Source: an uncultured Oscillospiraceae bacterium (GTDB taxonomy: Bacteria > Bacillota > Clostridia > Oscillospirales > Oscillospiraceae). From it: 16,212 bases of DNA. The DNA lies in contig CAKTNW010000039.1 in assembly GCA_934589145.1 (NCBI GenBank), positions 1-16,212 on the forward strand. The letters run 5' to 3'. Below, one piece after another: positions 6,490 to 13,725 of the stretch. Under the pieces are notes generated by a model. It was not told the DNA's origin. It searched no databases and saw nothing but the letters and a program-made list of their open reading frames with translations. Position numbers and translations under genes: made by a program. Each line of letters begins with the position of its first letter. Positions within the stretch are counted from its first letter, which is position 1.

Positions 6490-7938
6490 TTGGTACACAA
6501 CGAACTGCATGCAATCGACCTGGGCATTATTGCCGCCTATCTCATCGCCATGGTCACCATCGGCGTGGTGATGGTGAAAAAGGTACAGAACACGGACGAC
6601 TACTATCTGGGCGGACGATCCTTCGGCCCGCTGGTGCTGATGGCCACCGTGTGCGCCACCATTATCGGCGGCAGCGGCCTGATGGGCCGCGCCGGTGTGG
6701 CGTACTCCAGCGGCTTCAAGGCCATTATGACGGCCCTGCCGTACCTGCTGGGTATGTTCATCTTCTCCGGCTTTGCCGGACGCATCTCCGCCGTGGGCAC
6801 CACCTTCAACGTCACCTCCATCCCCGACCTGTTCGAGCAGCGCTTCGGCAAGACAGCGAAGGTGATCCTGGGCTGCCTGATCGCCTTTACCATGATGGGC
6901 ACCGTGGCCTCTCAGGTGACGGCCACCGCCACCATCATCAATATGCTGGGCAACGAGATCGGCATCTCCTATGAGATGGGCGCGCTGATCGCCTGCCTGG
7001 TCTTTATGATCTATACCGCCACCTCCGGATTGTTCGGCGTGATCTATACGGATGTGTTCCAGTTCGTCATGCTGATCCTGTTTGTGTATATCCTGATCCC
7101 CACGGCGTCTCTGTCCAAGCTGGGCGGATTCTCCGTTTTCCTGGAAAATCTGGCCCCGGAGCTGGCCAAGCCCTATGTGGACGGCAATATCATCGGCGAT
7201 ATCATCACCTACTTCGTGTTTACGCTGGCGGGCGCCGAGATGTGGCAGCGTGCCTTTGCCGCCAAGAGCCAGAAGGCCGCCCGCGAGGGCCTGTTCCTGG
7301 GCACCTTCGTCTACGGCCTGACCATCCCGCTGGTGTGGTTCATGGGCGTGGTCACCCACCAGTTGGTCAGCCCGGAAAAGCTGGCCCAGTTTGGCTCCAC
7401 CGACGCGGTGGTGCCCGCCCTGGCCATCGAGGTGCTGCCGGTGGGTCTGACAGGTCTGGCCCTGGCGGGCATCCTGTCGGTCATCATGTCCACGGCGGAC
7501 AGCTACCTCATCGTCTCCGTCCAGACCTGCGTCCACGATATCTATAAGGTGTTCAAGCCCAATATCTCCGAAAAGAAGGAGCTGCGGCTGACCCGCGTGT
7601 TTGCGTTTATCCTGCCGCTGGGCGCGCTGGTCATCGCCCTGTACATCAAGAACGCCTACAACATCCTCATGTTCGCCTGGAGCTTCTACGCCGCCGCGGC
7701 GGGCCTGCCGGCCTTTGCAGCGCTGTACTGGAAGAAGGCCACCAAGGCCGGGATCATCTCCGGCATGGCGGCGGGCTTCGTGGTGTGCGTGGGCTGGAAG
7801 CTCATCGGCACGCCCTTCGGCCTTGGCCCCACGGTACCCGGCGCCATCGCCTGCGCCGCCGCGCTGGTGATCGTCAGCCTGGCTACCTATAAGAAGGCCC
7901 CGGCCCGCTTTCTGGATCCCTATGGTAAGGCGTGCTGA
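6490..7938 (+). CDS. Sodium:solute symporter (SSS family, PutP/PanF-like)
   Basis: 482 residues with about 13 hydrophobic helices. Family hallmarks are the early DDYYLGGRSFGPLVL segment, followed by ATIIGGSGLMGRAGVAYSSG and later LALAGILSVIMSTADSYLI, whose Ser/Thr residues belong to the Na2 sodium site in helix 8 of this family. The solute cannot be fixed; proline, betaine, pantothenate and other carboxylates are all transported by relatives. I place the start at TTG 6490, since AAAGGAG ends 8 bases before it; the ATG at 6442 lies inside the regulator gene and before that site. It is co-transcribed with the BusR-like regulator, which points to an osmolyte or a solute whose uptake is limited by cyclic di-AMP (inference). 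Confidence 0.9.
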   Translation: MVHNELHAIDLGIIAAYLIAMVTIGVVMVKKVQNTDDYYLGGRSFGPLVLMATVCATIIGGSGLMGRAGVAYSSGFKAIMTALPYLLGMFIFSGFAGRISAVGTTFNVTSIPDLFEQRFGKTAKVILGCLIAFTMMGTVASQVTATATIINMLGNEIGISYEMGALIACLVFMIYTATSGLFGVIYTDVFQFVMLILFVYILIPTASLSKLGGFSVFLENLAPELAKPYVDGNIIGDIITYFVFTLAGAEMWQRAFAAKSQKAAREGLFLGTFVYGLTIPLVWFMGVVTHQLVSPEKLAQFGSTDAVVPALAIEVLPVGLTGLALAGILSVIMSTADSYLIVSVQTCVHDIYKVFKPNISEKKELRLTRVFAFILPLGALVIALYIKNAYNILMFAWSFYAAAAGLPAFAALYWKKATKAGIISGMAAGFVVCVGWKLIGTPFGLGPTVPGAIACAAALVIVSLATYKKAPARFLDPYGKAC

Positions 7939-7946
7939 CTATACGC

Positions 7947-7978
7947 AAAAAAAAGGTTGCCTTAAGGCAGTCTTTTTT
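7947..7978. terminator. Bidirectional terminator between symporter and dockerin gene
   Basis: An A8 run, the TGCCTTAAGGCA palindrome and a T6 run form a near-symmetric stem. It serves the plus-strand symporter (stop 7938) and the minus-strand dockerin gene (stop 7986), which converge here. Confidence 0.8.
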
Positions 7979-7985
7979 CATCGTC

Positions 7986-9035
7986 TCAGCGCAGTCCAGC
8001 CGCCAACTCATAGAGGTATTGCAGGTCGTATACATCCAGCACGCCGTCATCGTTCATATCCAGTGCTTTCTGTTGGCTTTCCGTCAGCGTTTGCGTTCCG
8101 ATAAGGTGCCCATACAGCGCCGCGACCTCAACGACCGTCGTCTCGCCGTCGCCATTGATATCACCGGGCGTAGGCTCAACAACTTTGAAATAGGCACTCT
8201 TAGCCACATCGCCCTCTGCGGTATAGAGCTGGTCGAACTTCGACCAATTCGTGCCTTCGATCTTCCAAGTCAGTTGGCTGTTATCGCTGCCCGTTGCCTG
8301 CGCGCCGCCGCATGCGCTGGAAGGATCACTGTCAAAATCATCGCCGACCAACACGCAAACTGCCGAAACAGTTGTGTTTTCGATAGAGATATTGCCGAAG
8401 GTCATCTCGTTTCCTTTTGCCAGACGCACAAGACTTCTCGCAATTCCGTATTTTGTCCCGGAAACGTTAAGCTGTCCGCCCTGCATCTTCAGCGTACCAA
8501 ACGTGAAGAACAATCCCTGGTTATAGTATTCAGCAGAGAGATCAGGCGAATAGATCTCCTTTTTCCCGCTGCTATTGGATTCAATATTCGGCTTAAATTC
8601 CGGCAAATCGCGCTTCTCAATACAAATCGTGCCGCCCTTGATGATAAGGTCACCATCGTAGTAAAATGCCAGCCGGTTGCCGAGTTCAAGCCGGCCGGAA
8701 CCATCGATGGTAACATCCTTTCCGTGGGCATCGATATACATGCCGTAGGCGATCTTATTGATGCTTCCGGCTGCCAGCTCAATCGTTATATTGGCGCCGA
8801 TGATCATGAATTTGCCGTCAAACCCATCTAAGGTCAGTCGTTTCGCCGTCTTGTCATAGACCCAACCATTGCCAGAGCTACTCGCGGTACAATTGATCGG
8901 CGTCGGATCATCGGTTTCCCAGATTGACACATCATACAGGGCTAAGTCATCGTAATCCCCCGCCCAGGCTGTCACAGGCAGCAACGGCAGCAGCATCAGA
9001 ACCGCCAAAATCAGACTTATCCATCGTTTTTTCAT
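7986..9035 (-). CDS. Secreted dockerin-containing protein with beta-helix-like repeats
   Basis: 349 residues. A signal peptide covers residues 1-25 (MKKR, hydrophobic core, AWA cleavage site before GDYDD). Residues about 50-240 contain short repeated strands (VTIDGSGRLELG, LIIKGGTICIE, LKMQGGQLNVSG), which suggest a right-handed beta-helix of the carbohydrate-binding type. The C-terminal 58 residues are a type I dockerin with two calcium loops: DINGDGETTVVE and DMNDDGVLDVYD. Dockerins bind cohesin modules on scaffoldins or cell surfaces, so this protein is probably exported and docked to a larger complex; no cohesin gene is in the window. It is visibly more AT-rich than its neighbours, hinting at a different origin. 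GAGGG lies 6-7 bases before the ATG. Confidence 0.85.
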   Translation of the reverse strand: MKKRWISLILAVLMLLPLLPVTAWAGDYDDLALYDVSIWETDDPTPINCTASSSGNGWVYDKTAKRLTLDGFDGKFMIIGANITIELAAGSINKIAYGMYIDAHGKDVTIDGSGRLELGNRLAFYYDGDLIIKGGTICIEKRDLPEFKPNIESNSSGKKEIYSPDLSAEYYNQGLFFTFGTLKMQGGQLNVSGTKYGIARSLVRLAKGNEMTFGNISIENTTVSAVCVLVGDDFDSDPSSACGGAQATGSDNSQLTWKIEGTNWSKFDQLYTAEGDVAKSAYFKVVEPTPGDINGDGETTVVEVAALYGHLIGTQTLTESQQKALDMNDDGVLDVYDLQYLYELAAGLR

Positions 9036-9068
9036 GATATTCCCTCACTTCACAGCACAATTTTCTCT

Positions 9069-9097
9069 ATTATACACGCCATTTCCCCTATGCGCAA
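9069..9097 (-). promoter_or_regulatory. Sigma-A promoter of the dockerin gene
   Basis: Minus-strand -35 TTGCGC (9092-9097), 17-base spacer, perfect -10 TATAAT (9069-9074), with a leader of about 25 bases to the ATG at 9035. Confidence 0.75.
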
Positions 9098-9134
9098 GCG
9101 AAATATCATTCTTTTTCCGGCGGATATGGGCGTG

Positions 9135-9163
9135 AAAAAAGACGGCGTGAGCCGTCTTTTTCT
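9135..9163 (-). terminator. Rho-independent terminator of the AbrB/ABC operon
   Basis: GACGGC-GTGA-GCCGTC stem flanked by A6 and T5 runs. On the minus strand it directly follows the permease stop at 9163 and ends in TTTTTT; it can also work on the plus strand. Confidence 0.85.
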
Positions 9164-9807
9164 TATAGGTCAACCTTTTCATACAGCGCCGCCGCTTTCC
9201 GGAAGGTCAGCAGCATGCCCACCGCGTACACTATGACGCTGACCACCAGCACCGGCAGCAGCCGCAGCTGGGTGGCACCGTCCAGATCGTCCAGCCAGCC
9301 CAGCGTCGGGAAATGGGGCAGCGCCTCGCACACGATCATCAGCAGCGTCACGGGGATCAGCGCCTTGACGAAGGCCACGCCCACCTTATAGCCGCTGCGG
9401 TAGAAGGCGGTCAGGAACACGGCGTTGAACACCGCGTACATGAGAAAGCCCGCCGCGAACAGCGCCAGATTGGGATCCATGCCCACCAGATTGTCCTTCC
9501 CCGGCTGCAGGCGCACCGCCAGCAGCGCGCAGGGCACCAGCACCGCCAGCGACAGCAGCTCCACCAGCGTCACCAGCACGCAGCCCGCCTTCACCGTGTC
9601 CCGCTTGGGCACCGGCAGGATGGCGGAATAGTAGATGTCCTTCTGCTCCCGGATGTTCAGGAACGTGAAGAACAGCCCCAGCATCACATAGAAAAAGATG
9701 ATGGTATAGGGATAGTTGGGGATCAGCACCATGATGCCGAACAGGCAGAACACCGGCGTCATGGGATGGCACACCAGCCGAAGCTGCTTATATAATAGCG
9801 CTGTCAT
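9163..9807 (-). CDS. ABC-2 type transporter permease (six-helix)
   Basis: 214 residues from ATG 9807, about six hydrophobic helices, no soluble domain. The sequence NIREQKDIYYSAILPVPKRD between helices 2 and 3, with Y-x-x-L-P-V-x-R, is characteristic of the ABC2_membrane_5 permeases that pair with YtrB-like ATPases. The gene overlaps the ATPase by 20 bases, and GGAGG lies 7 bases before the ATG, so synthesis is coupled. The pair probably forms an exporter or a membrane-stress complex; the substrate is unknown. A longer open frame upstream to 10035 lies inside the ATPase gene and is not used. Confidence 0.85.
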   Translation of the reverse strand: MTALLYKQLRLVCHPMTPVFCLFGIMVLIPNYPYTIIFFYVMLGLFFTFLNIREQKDIYYSAILPVPKRDTVKAGCVLVTLVELLSLAVLVPCALLAVRLQPGKDNLVGMDPNLALFAAGFLMYAVFNAVFLTAFYRSGYKVGVAFVKALIPVTLLMIVCEALPHFPTLGWLDDLDGATQLRLLPVLVVSVIVYAVGMLLTFRKAAALYEKVDL

Positions 9808-10525
9808 CCAGCTCCCTCCTCTCCACGGAAACGATGATGTCCTCCAGGTTGGCGCCCCGGTCGGCGTAGGCCGCCATGAACTCCGCCACGGTGGAGCTGT
9901 GGAAGATCCCGCCGTCCTTGATAAAGGTGATATGGCTGGCGCACTTCTCCAGATCCGATGTAATGTGGGTGGAGAACAGGATGCTCCGCTGTCCGTCCGC
10001 CACGATGGCCCGGAACAGCTCCACCAGCTCGTCACGGGACACCGGGTCCAGGCCGCTGGTGGGTTCGTCCAGGATCAGCAGCCTGGCGTTGTGGCTCAGC
10101 GCCAGCGCCAGCAGATACTTCACCTTCATACCGCTGGACAGCTGATCCACCCGCTTGCTCTCGTCAATGCGGAACAGCTCCAGATAGTGCCGGTACTTCG
10201 TCTCGTCCCAGTTGCGGTAAAACCGCCGGGTCACGTCGGTGATGGTCTTGACCTTCTTCTTGGGATAGAAGTCGATGCCGCCCAGCACCACGCCGATCTG
10301 CTCCTTGAATCCCCGCTCATGCTGCCGCACGTCCTGACCGCAGAAGCGGACGTCGCCGCCGTCAGGATGCACCAGCCCCAGGATGGATTTCAGCGTGGTG
10401 GATTTGCCCGCGCCGTTGCGGCCGATGAAGCCCACCACTGCGCCCTGGGGCACATCGAAGGACACATCCTTCAGCGTAAAGGCGGGGTAGGTCTTGGAAA
10501 GGCCCCTTACCTCCAATGCGTTCAT
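9788..10525 (-). CDS. ABC transporter ATP-binding protein (YtrB/BcrA-like)
   Basis: 245 residues. Walker A is GRNGAGKS at residues 35-42, Walker B LLILDEP at 149-155, the D-loop SGLD follows, and the switch histidine is H187 (FSTHI). The signature motif is LSSGMK (129-134) instead of LSGGQ, as usual in the YtrB-type subgroup. The linker NWDETKYRHYLELFRIDESK also fits this subgroup. It powers the membrane partner encoded immediately downstream. Its ATG overlaps the stop of the AbrB-like gene (ATGA, 10522-10525). In Firmicutes such operons commonly carry a small regulator first and respond to cell-envelope agents; this role is inferred. Confidence 0.93.
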   Translation of the reverse strand: MNALEVRGLSKTYPAFTLKDVSFDVPQGAVVGFIGRNGAGKSTTLKSILGLVHPDGGDVRFCGQDVRQHERGFKEQIGVVLGGIDFYPKKKVKTITDVTRRFYRNWDETKYRHYLELFRIDESKRVDQLSSGMKVKYLLALALSHNARLLILDEPTSGLDPVSRDELVELFRAIVADGQRSILFSTHITSDLEKCASHITFIKDGGIFHSSTVAEFMAAYADRGANLEDIIVSVERRELDDSAII

Positions 10526-10758
10526 TCCTCGTCCTCCCCGTCCTCCGGTATGCCGTCAAAGACCTGCTTCAGCATGGGGTGCAGCTTTTCCGGCGTCTGC
10601 AGGGCGATGCCCCGCTTCTTGTCCGCCAGCAGCACCAGCATATCCCCCGGCTCGATGCCGAACATCTCACGGGCCTCCTTGGGGATCACGATCTGGCCCT
10701 TGGGCCCCACCCGCACCGAGCTCATATAGTGCCGGTCGTCCCGTCTTGTGCTTTTCAT
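10522..10758 (-). CDS. AbrB family transcriptional regulator
   Basis: 78 residues from ATG 10758, with GGAG 7 bases upstream. The swapped-hairpin AbrB/SpoVT DNA-binding domain spans residues 13-54: SSVRVGPKGQIVIPKEAREM then FGIEPGDMLVLL. The tail (PEKLHPMLKQ…EDGEDEE) is acidic. As the first gene of the ABC operon it probably autoregulates the operon; a palindrome AAAAGT-ATA-ACTTTT lies between promoter and start. The longer open frame to 10803 begins inside the leader and has no ribosome binding site. Confidence 0.9.
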   Translation of the reverse strand: MKSTRRDDRHYMSSVRVGPKGQIVIPKEAREMFGIEPGDMLVLLADKKRGIALQTPEKLHPMLKQVFDGIPEDGEDEE

Positions 10759-10774
10759 GGTATCACTCCGTTTC

Positions 10775-10789
10775 AAAAGTATAACTTTT
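10775..10789. promoter_or_regulatory. Candidate AbrB operator AAAAGT-ATA-ACTTTT
   Basis: Perfect 6-bp arms with a 3-base spacer, about 15 bases downstream of the -10 box and 17 bases before the AbrB start. AT-rich palindromes of this kind suit AbrB-type binding; direct autorepression is inferred. Confidence 0.5.
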
Positions 10790-10803
10790 CTTACTTCTTG
10801 CAC

Positions 10804-10832
10804 ATTGTAGCACGATGGCCCGCCGCTGTCAA
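10804..10832 (-). promoter_or_regulatory. Near-consensus sigma-A promoter of the AbrB/ABC operon
   Basis: Minus-strand perfect -35 TTGACA (10827-10832), 17-base spacer, -10 TACAAT (10804-10809). It begins 2 bases after the U tract of the preceding terminator, so the units are tightly packed. Confidence 0.85.
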
Positions 10833-10834
10833 GG

Positions 10835-10869
10835 AAAAAAGCAAGGCCCCTTTGTGAAAGGGGCCTTGC
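10835..10869 (-). terminator. Rho-independent terminator of the LURP-one-like gene
   Basis: 13-bp perfect arms GCAAGGCCCCTTT / AAAGGGGCCTTGC around a 3-base loop, followed on the minus strand by TTTTTT. It lies 10 bases after the stop of the gene at 10879. Confidence 0.92.
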
Positions 10870-10878
10870 CGTAAATAT

Positions 10879-11364
10879 TCAATTCCGGGAGCACTTCTCC
10901 GCGTCGATGGCCAGCACCACCATCAGGGCGTACAGGGCATCCCGCTGATCCGCCACGTCAATCACATAGGTGTCCGTCCAGTGGAACAGCTCCTTGGACA
11001 CGGCAGCCACCTGGCGGCCCGCGCCATCCACGATGGTGTAGTCCCACTCCATGAAGCTGCCCTCCACCCGCCAGCCGTTGTAGTCCAGGGTGAAGGTTGG
11101 CCGCAGGAAGGTGAACTCCTTCCGGATGGTGCCCACGCACTCATCGCCCACATACATGTCGAACTTTGGCAGCAGGGTGAACACCTGCTGCTGCACGGTG
11201 GCGATATGGCGGCCCTGGGGGTCGAGAATGTGAAGGCAGTGGCCCCAGGCCAGCTTGCCCTCCACGGTGAAGGCCACGTCGCCGGTCTCCTCCGGGCCGT
11301 TCATATAGTAGATATCGTAGCTGTCAAACCACGAGAACATCCGCTGCTTGAAATATAGCTTCAT
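10879..11364 (-). CDS. LURP-one-related (LOR, tubby-like fold) family protein
   Basis: 161 residues. The start MKLYFKQRMFSWFDSYDIY, followed by alternating strands (FTVEGKLAWGHCLHILDPQG, HIATVQQQVFTLLPKF, TIRKEFTFLRPTFTLDYNGW) and the ending VIDVADQRDALYALMVVLAID, matches the LOR family, a 12-strand beta barrel around a helix related to tubby and scramblases. Bacterial members have no settled function. The ATG has AAAGGAG 8 bases upstream and its own promoter, and the gene stands alone, divergent from rsmA. There is no signal peptide, so the protein should be cytosolic. Confidence 0.88.
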   Translation of the reverse strand: MKLYFKQRMFSWFDSYDIYYMNGPEETGDVAFTVEGKLAWGHCLHILDPQGRHIATVQQQVFTLLPKFDMYVGDECVGTIRKEFTFLRPTFTLDYNGWRVEGSFMEWDYTIVDGAGRQVAAVSKELFHWTDTYVIDVADQRDALYALMVVLAIDAEKCSRN

Positions 11365-11393
11365 GGAGATCGCTCCTTTCCTTTGTTGGCTCT

Positions 11394-11422
11394 ATTGTAT
11401 CAGAATTTACAGGCAGGCGCAA
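11394..11422 (-). promoter_or_regulatory. Sigma-A promoter of the LURP-one-like gene
   Basis: Minus-strand -35 TTGCGC (11417-11422), 17-base spacer, -10 TACAAT (11394-11399), 30 bases before the ATG at 11364. Confidence 0.75.
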
Positions 11423-11436
11423 GTGGGGCGCCGCCC

Positions 11437-11465
11437 TTGCCAAGGCGCGGGATTTCTGGTATAGT
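11437..11465 (+). promoter_or_regulatory. Sigma-A promoter of rsmA
   Basis: -35 TTGCCA (11437-11442), 17-base spacer, extended -10 TGG-TATAGT (-10 at 11460-11465), 30 bases before the ATG. It is divergent from, and does not overlap, the LURP-one promoter. Confidence 0.8.
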
Positions 11466-11494
11466 AGACCCACCAACATAAAGGAGCAACAACG

Positions 11495-12358
11495 ATGGAT
11501 CTTTGCGACCGCCGGGAGATACAGGCGCTTCTGGAGCGCCACGGCTTCCGTTTTTCCAAGGCCATGGGCCAGAATTTTCTCATCGAGGGCTGGGTGCCCC
11601 GGGACATCGCCGACGCCTGCGGCGCGGACGAGCAAACCGGCGTGCTGGAGATCGGCCCCGGCATCGGCCCGCTGACGGCCCAACTGGTACGCCGGGCGGG
11701 CAAGGTGGTGTCGGTGGAGCTGGACGAGCGGCTCTATCCCGTGCTGCGGGAGACCATGGCGGACGCCGGGAACTTTACCCTCATCGAGGGCGACGCCATG
11801 AAGCTGGACTTCCCCCAGGTGATCCGGGAGCATTTTGCCGGGCTGCGGCCCATCCTGTGCGCCAACCTGCCCTATAACATCACCACCCCCGTACTGACCA
11901 AGTGCGTGGAGAGCCGCTGCTTCGACAGTCTCACCGTCCTGATCCAGAAGGAGGTGGCGGAGCGCATCTGCGCCCAGGCGGGCACGGCGGAGTACGGCGC
12001 CTTCACGGTACTGATGCAGTACTATACCGCGCCGGAGCTTCTCTTCACCGTGCCGCCCACCTGCTTCCTGCCGGCCCCCAAGGTCACCTCCGCCGTGATC
12101 CACTGTCCCGTGCGGAAGACGCCGCCGGTGGAGGTGGTGTCCGAGGCCGCCCTGTGGCGGACGGTGAAGGCCGCCTTTGCCCTGCGGCGCAAGACGCTGG
12201 TAAACTCCCTGCAGACCGGCTATCAGCTGCCCAAGGAGCAGCTGGCGGCCATCGTCACCGCCTGCGGCCTGCCCTCTACCGTCCGGGGCGAGCGGCTGAC
12301 GCTGCAGGACTTCGCCGCCCTGACCAACGCGCTGGCCGCGGCGGAGCAGGAAAAATAA
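11495..12358 (+). CDS. rsmA: 16S rRNA (adenine1518/1519-N6)-dimethyltransferase
   Basis: 287 residues, the usual RsmA/KsgA length. It dimethylates two adjacent adenosines in the 3'-terminal helix of 16S rRNA late in small-subunit assembly. Motifs: GQNFL at 25-29, SAM motif LEIGPGIGPLT at 51-61, the acidic motif in VVSVELDERL (71-80), catalytic NLPYNI at 124-129 and the FLPAPKVTSAVI segment near 186-197. An erm-type 23S methylase is unlikely given length, NLPYNI and the C-terminal domain (RRKTLVNSL). AAAGGAG is 8 bases before the ATG. No rnmV (ribonuclease M5) gene precedes it, unlike in Bacillus. Confidence 0.96.
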   Translation: MDLCDRREIQALLERHGFRFSKAMGQNFLIEGWVPRDIADACGADEQTGVLEIGPGIGPLTAQLVRRAGKVVSVELDERLYPVLRETMADAGNFTLIEGDAMKLDFPQVIREHFAGLRPILCANLPYNITTPVLTKCVESRCFDSLTVLIQKEVAERICAQAGTAEYGAFTVLMQYYTAPELLFTVPPTCFLPAPKVTSAVIHCPVRKTPPVEVVSEAALWRTVKAAFALRRKTLVNSLQTGYQLPKEQLAAIVTACGLPSTVRGERLTLQDFAALTNALAAAEQEK

Positions 12359-12403
12359 GCCATCGTTTACAAAACCTTCACGCAATATGAACGGAAATTA
12401 TGG

Positions 12404-12409
12404 TATACT
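12404..12409 (+). promoter_or_regulatory. Extended -10 promoter of the AI-2E family gene
   Basis: TGG-TATACT with the -10 at 12404-12409; the -35 position (CGCAAT) matches poorly. It lies after the rsmA stop and predicts a short leader of about 30 bases to the CTG at 12446. Confidence 0.55.
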
Positions 12410-12445
12410 GGAAGCTACATTCTACGACGAAATGAGTGACGACTT

Positions 12446-13603
12446 CTGGAACTGAACCGAAAAACCATCCGCAATGTGCTGCTGATCGCCTGCGGCGTCA
12501 CGCTGGTGTGGTGGCTGGTGAACCACTTCGACCTGCTGCTGACGCTGGTGGACACCGTGCTGGGCATCCTCTCCCCCGTTCTCATCGGCCTGATCCTGGC
12601 CTTCGTGCTGAACCTGCTGCTGGCGCCTCTGGAGCGGCTGTGGAACAGGCTGTTTCTGAAGGAGAGCAGCAAGCCCATCGTGAAGAAGCTGCGCCGTCCC
12701 ATCTGCCTGCTGCTGAGCTTTCTCATCGTGCTGGGCGTCATCTTCGCCGTGTGCTTCGTGGTGATCCCCCGCCTGGGCAGCACCGTGGCGGAAATGGTGA
12801 ACACCGTCACCGCCTATGTCAAAACGCTGGATGTGCGGTATGATGACCTGCGCGCCGCGCTGGAGAAGTACGCCATCACCCTGCCGGAGATCGACCTGGG
12901 CAAGAACGACCTGCTGACCAAGATCACCGATTTGGTGGCCAAGGGCGGCTCGGCCCTGCTGAATACCACCATCGGCGTCACCACGTCGGTGCTGTCGGCG
13001 GTGGTGAATCTGCTGATGGGGGTGGTGTTCTCCGTGTACATCCTGGCCCAGAAGGAGACCCTGGGCCGTCAGATCAAGCGGGTGTTGTACGCCGTCTTTC
13101 CGGAAAAGCGTGTCACGCCGTTCCTGGCGTTCCTGGGCCGCGTCAGCCGCACCTTCTCCCAGTTCGTCACCGGACAGACCATCGAGGCCGTCATTCTGGG
13201 CACGCTGGTGTTTCTGGGGATGCTGATCCTCCGGCTGCCCTACGCGCCGGTCATCGCCGTACTGGTGGGCGTCACCGCCCTGATCCCCATCCTGGGCTCC
13301 TGGATCGGCGCTATCGTGGGGGCGCTGCTGATTTTGCCGGTGTCCTTCATGCAGGCCATCTGGTTCGTGGTGTTCCTGATCATCCTGCAGCAGATTGAGG
13401 GCAACCTCATCTACCCCCATGTGGTGGGCAAGTCCGTGGGCCTGCCGGGTATCTGGGTGTTCTTCGCCGTCATCGTGGGCAGCGGCCTGGGCGGCATCGC
13501 CGGTATGCTGCTGGGCGTGCCGGTATGTGCCGTGATCTACGACGAGGTGCGCCGCGCCATCCGCAAGAGAGAAGGCACCGACAACCGCAATATTTCCCTC
13601 TGA
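12446..13603 (+). CDS. AI-2E family transporter (PF01594, TqsA/YdiK-like permease)
   Basis: About 385 residues with roughly eight hydrophobic segments. The family pattern is clear: an early LVDTVLGILSPVLIGLILAF, then VVNLLMGVVFSVYILAQKE near the middle, and the conserved C-terminal block ALIPILGSWIGAIVGALLIL…QQIEGNLIYPHVVGKSVGL. Members export the AI-2 signal or act as sodium/proton antiporters, so the substrate is open. The start is uncertain: the first ordinary in-frame start is GTG 12476 without a ribosome binding site, but the homologous-looking N-terminus (M)ELNRKTIRN lies upstream, beginning at CTG 12446, and an in-frame stop at 12437 bars anything earlier. The gene follows rsmA but appears to have its own promoter. 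Confidence 0.88.
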   Translation: MELNRKTIRNVLLIACGVTLVWWLVNHFDLLLTLVDTVLGILSPVLIGLILAFVLNLLLAPLERLWNRLFLKESSKPIVKKLRRPICLLLSFLIVLGVIFAVCFVVIPRLGSTVAEMVNTVTAYVKTLDVRYDDLRAALEKYAITLPEIDLGKNDLLTKITDLVAKGGSALLNTTIGVTTSVLSAVVNLLMGVVFSVYILAQKETLGRQIKRVLYAVFPEKRVTPFLAFLGRVSRTFSQFVTGQTIEAVILGTLVFLGMLILRLPYAPVIAVLVGVTALIPILGSWIGAIVGALLILPVSFMQAIWFVVFLIILQQIEGNLIYPHVVGKSVGLPGIWVFFAVIVGSGLGGIAGMLLGVPVCAVIYDEVRRAIRKREGTDNRNISL

Positions 13604-13613
13604 TATAGCGACA

Positions 13614-13649
13614 CCCCCTGATGTAGTGCTGTTGCCCTACATCAGGGGG
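13614..13649 (+). terminator. Hairpin terminator after the AI-2E family gene
   Basis: Perfect 13-bp arms CCCCCTGATGTAG / CTACATCAGGGGG around a 10-base loop, followed on the plus strand by ATAAATTATTT. It may also stop minus-strand transcripts from the threonine synthase gene, which converge here. A second small dyad GTTTCA-AA-TGAAAC lies at 13676-13689. Confidence 0.7.
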
Positions 13650-13725
13650 ATAAATTATTTCATCTTATTTGTCCGGTTTCAAATGAAACAAATCGCCTTT
13701 TCGCAGTGCTTGCGTCCGCAGATTT

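Noticed and set aside
6487..7536. Minus-strand open frame opposite the symporter
   Set aside because: Hydrophilic His/Gly/Asp-rich translation typical of the antisense of a membrane protein.
10137..10157. LSSGMK in the ABC ATPase as a broken signature motif
   Set aside because: This variant is normal for the YtrB-type subgroup; all other motifs are intact.
11365..11494. Riboswitch in the rsmA/LURP-one intergenic region
   Set aside because: The two divergent promoters fill the spacer, leaving leaders of about 25 bases, too short for a riboswitch.
12433..12456. MSDDFWN minigene as a real peptide gene
   Set aside because: Seven codons without a clear ribosome binding site; kept only as a possible coupling element for the downstream start.
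12422..13420. Minus-strand open frame opposite the AI-2E family gene
   Set aside because: Gln/His/Asp-rich antisense shadow of a membrane protein without a start signal.
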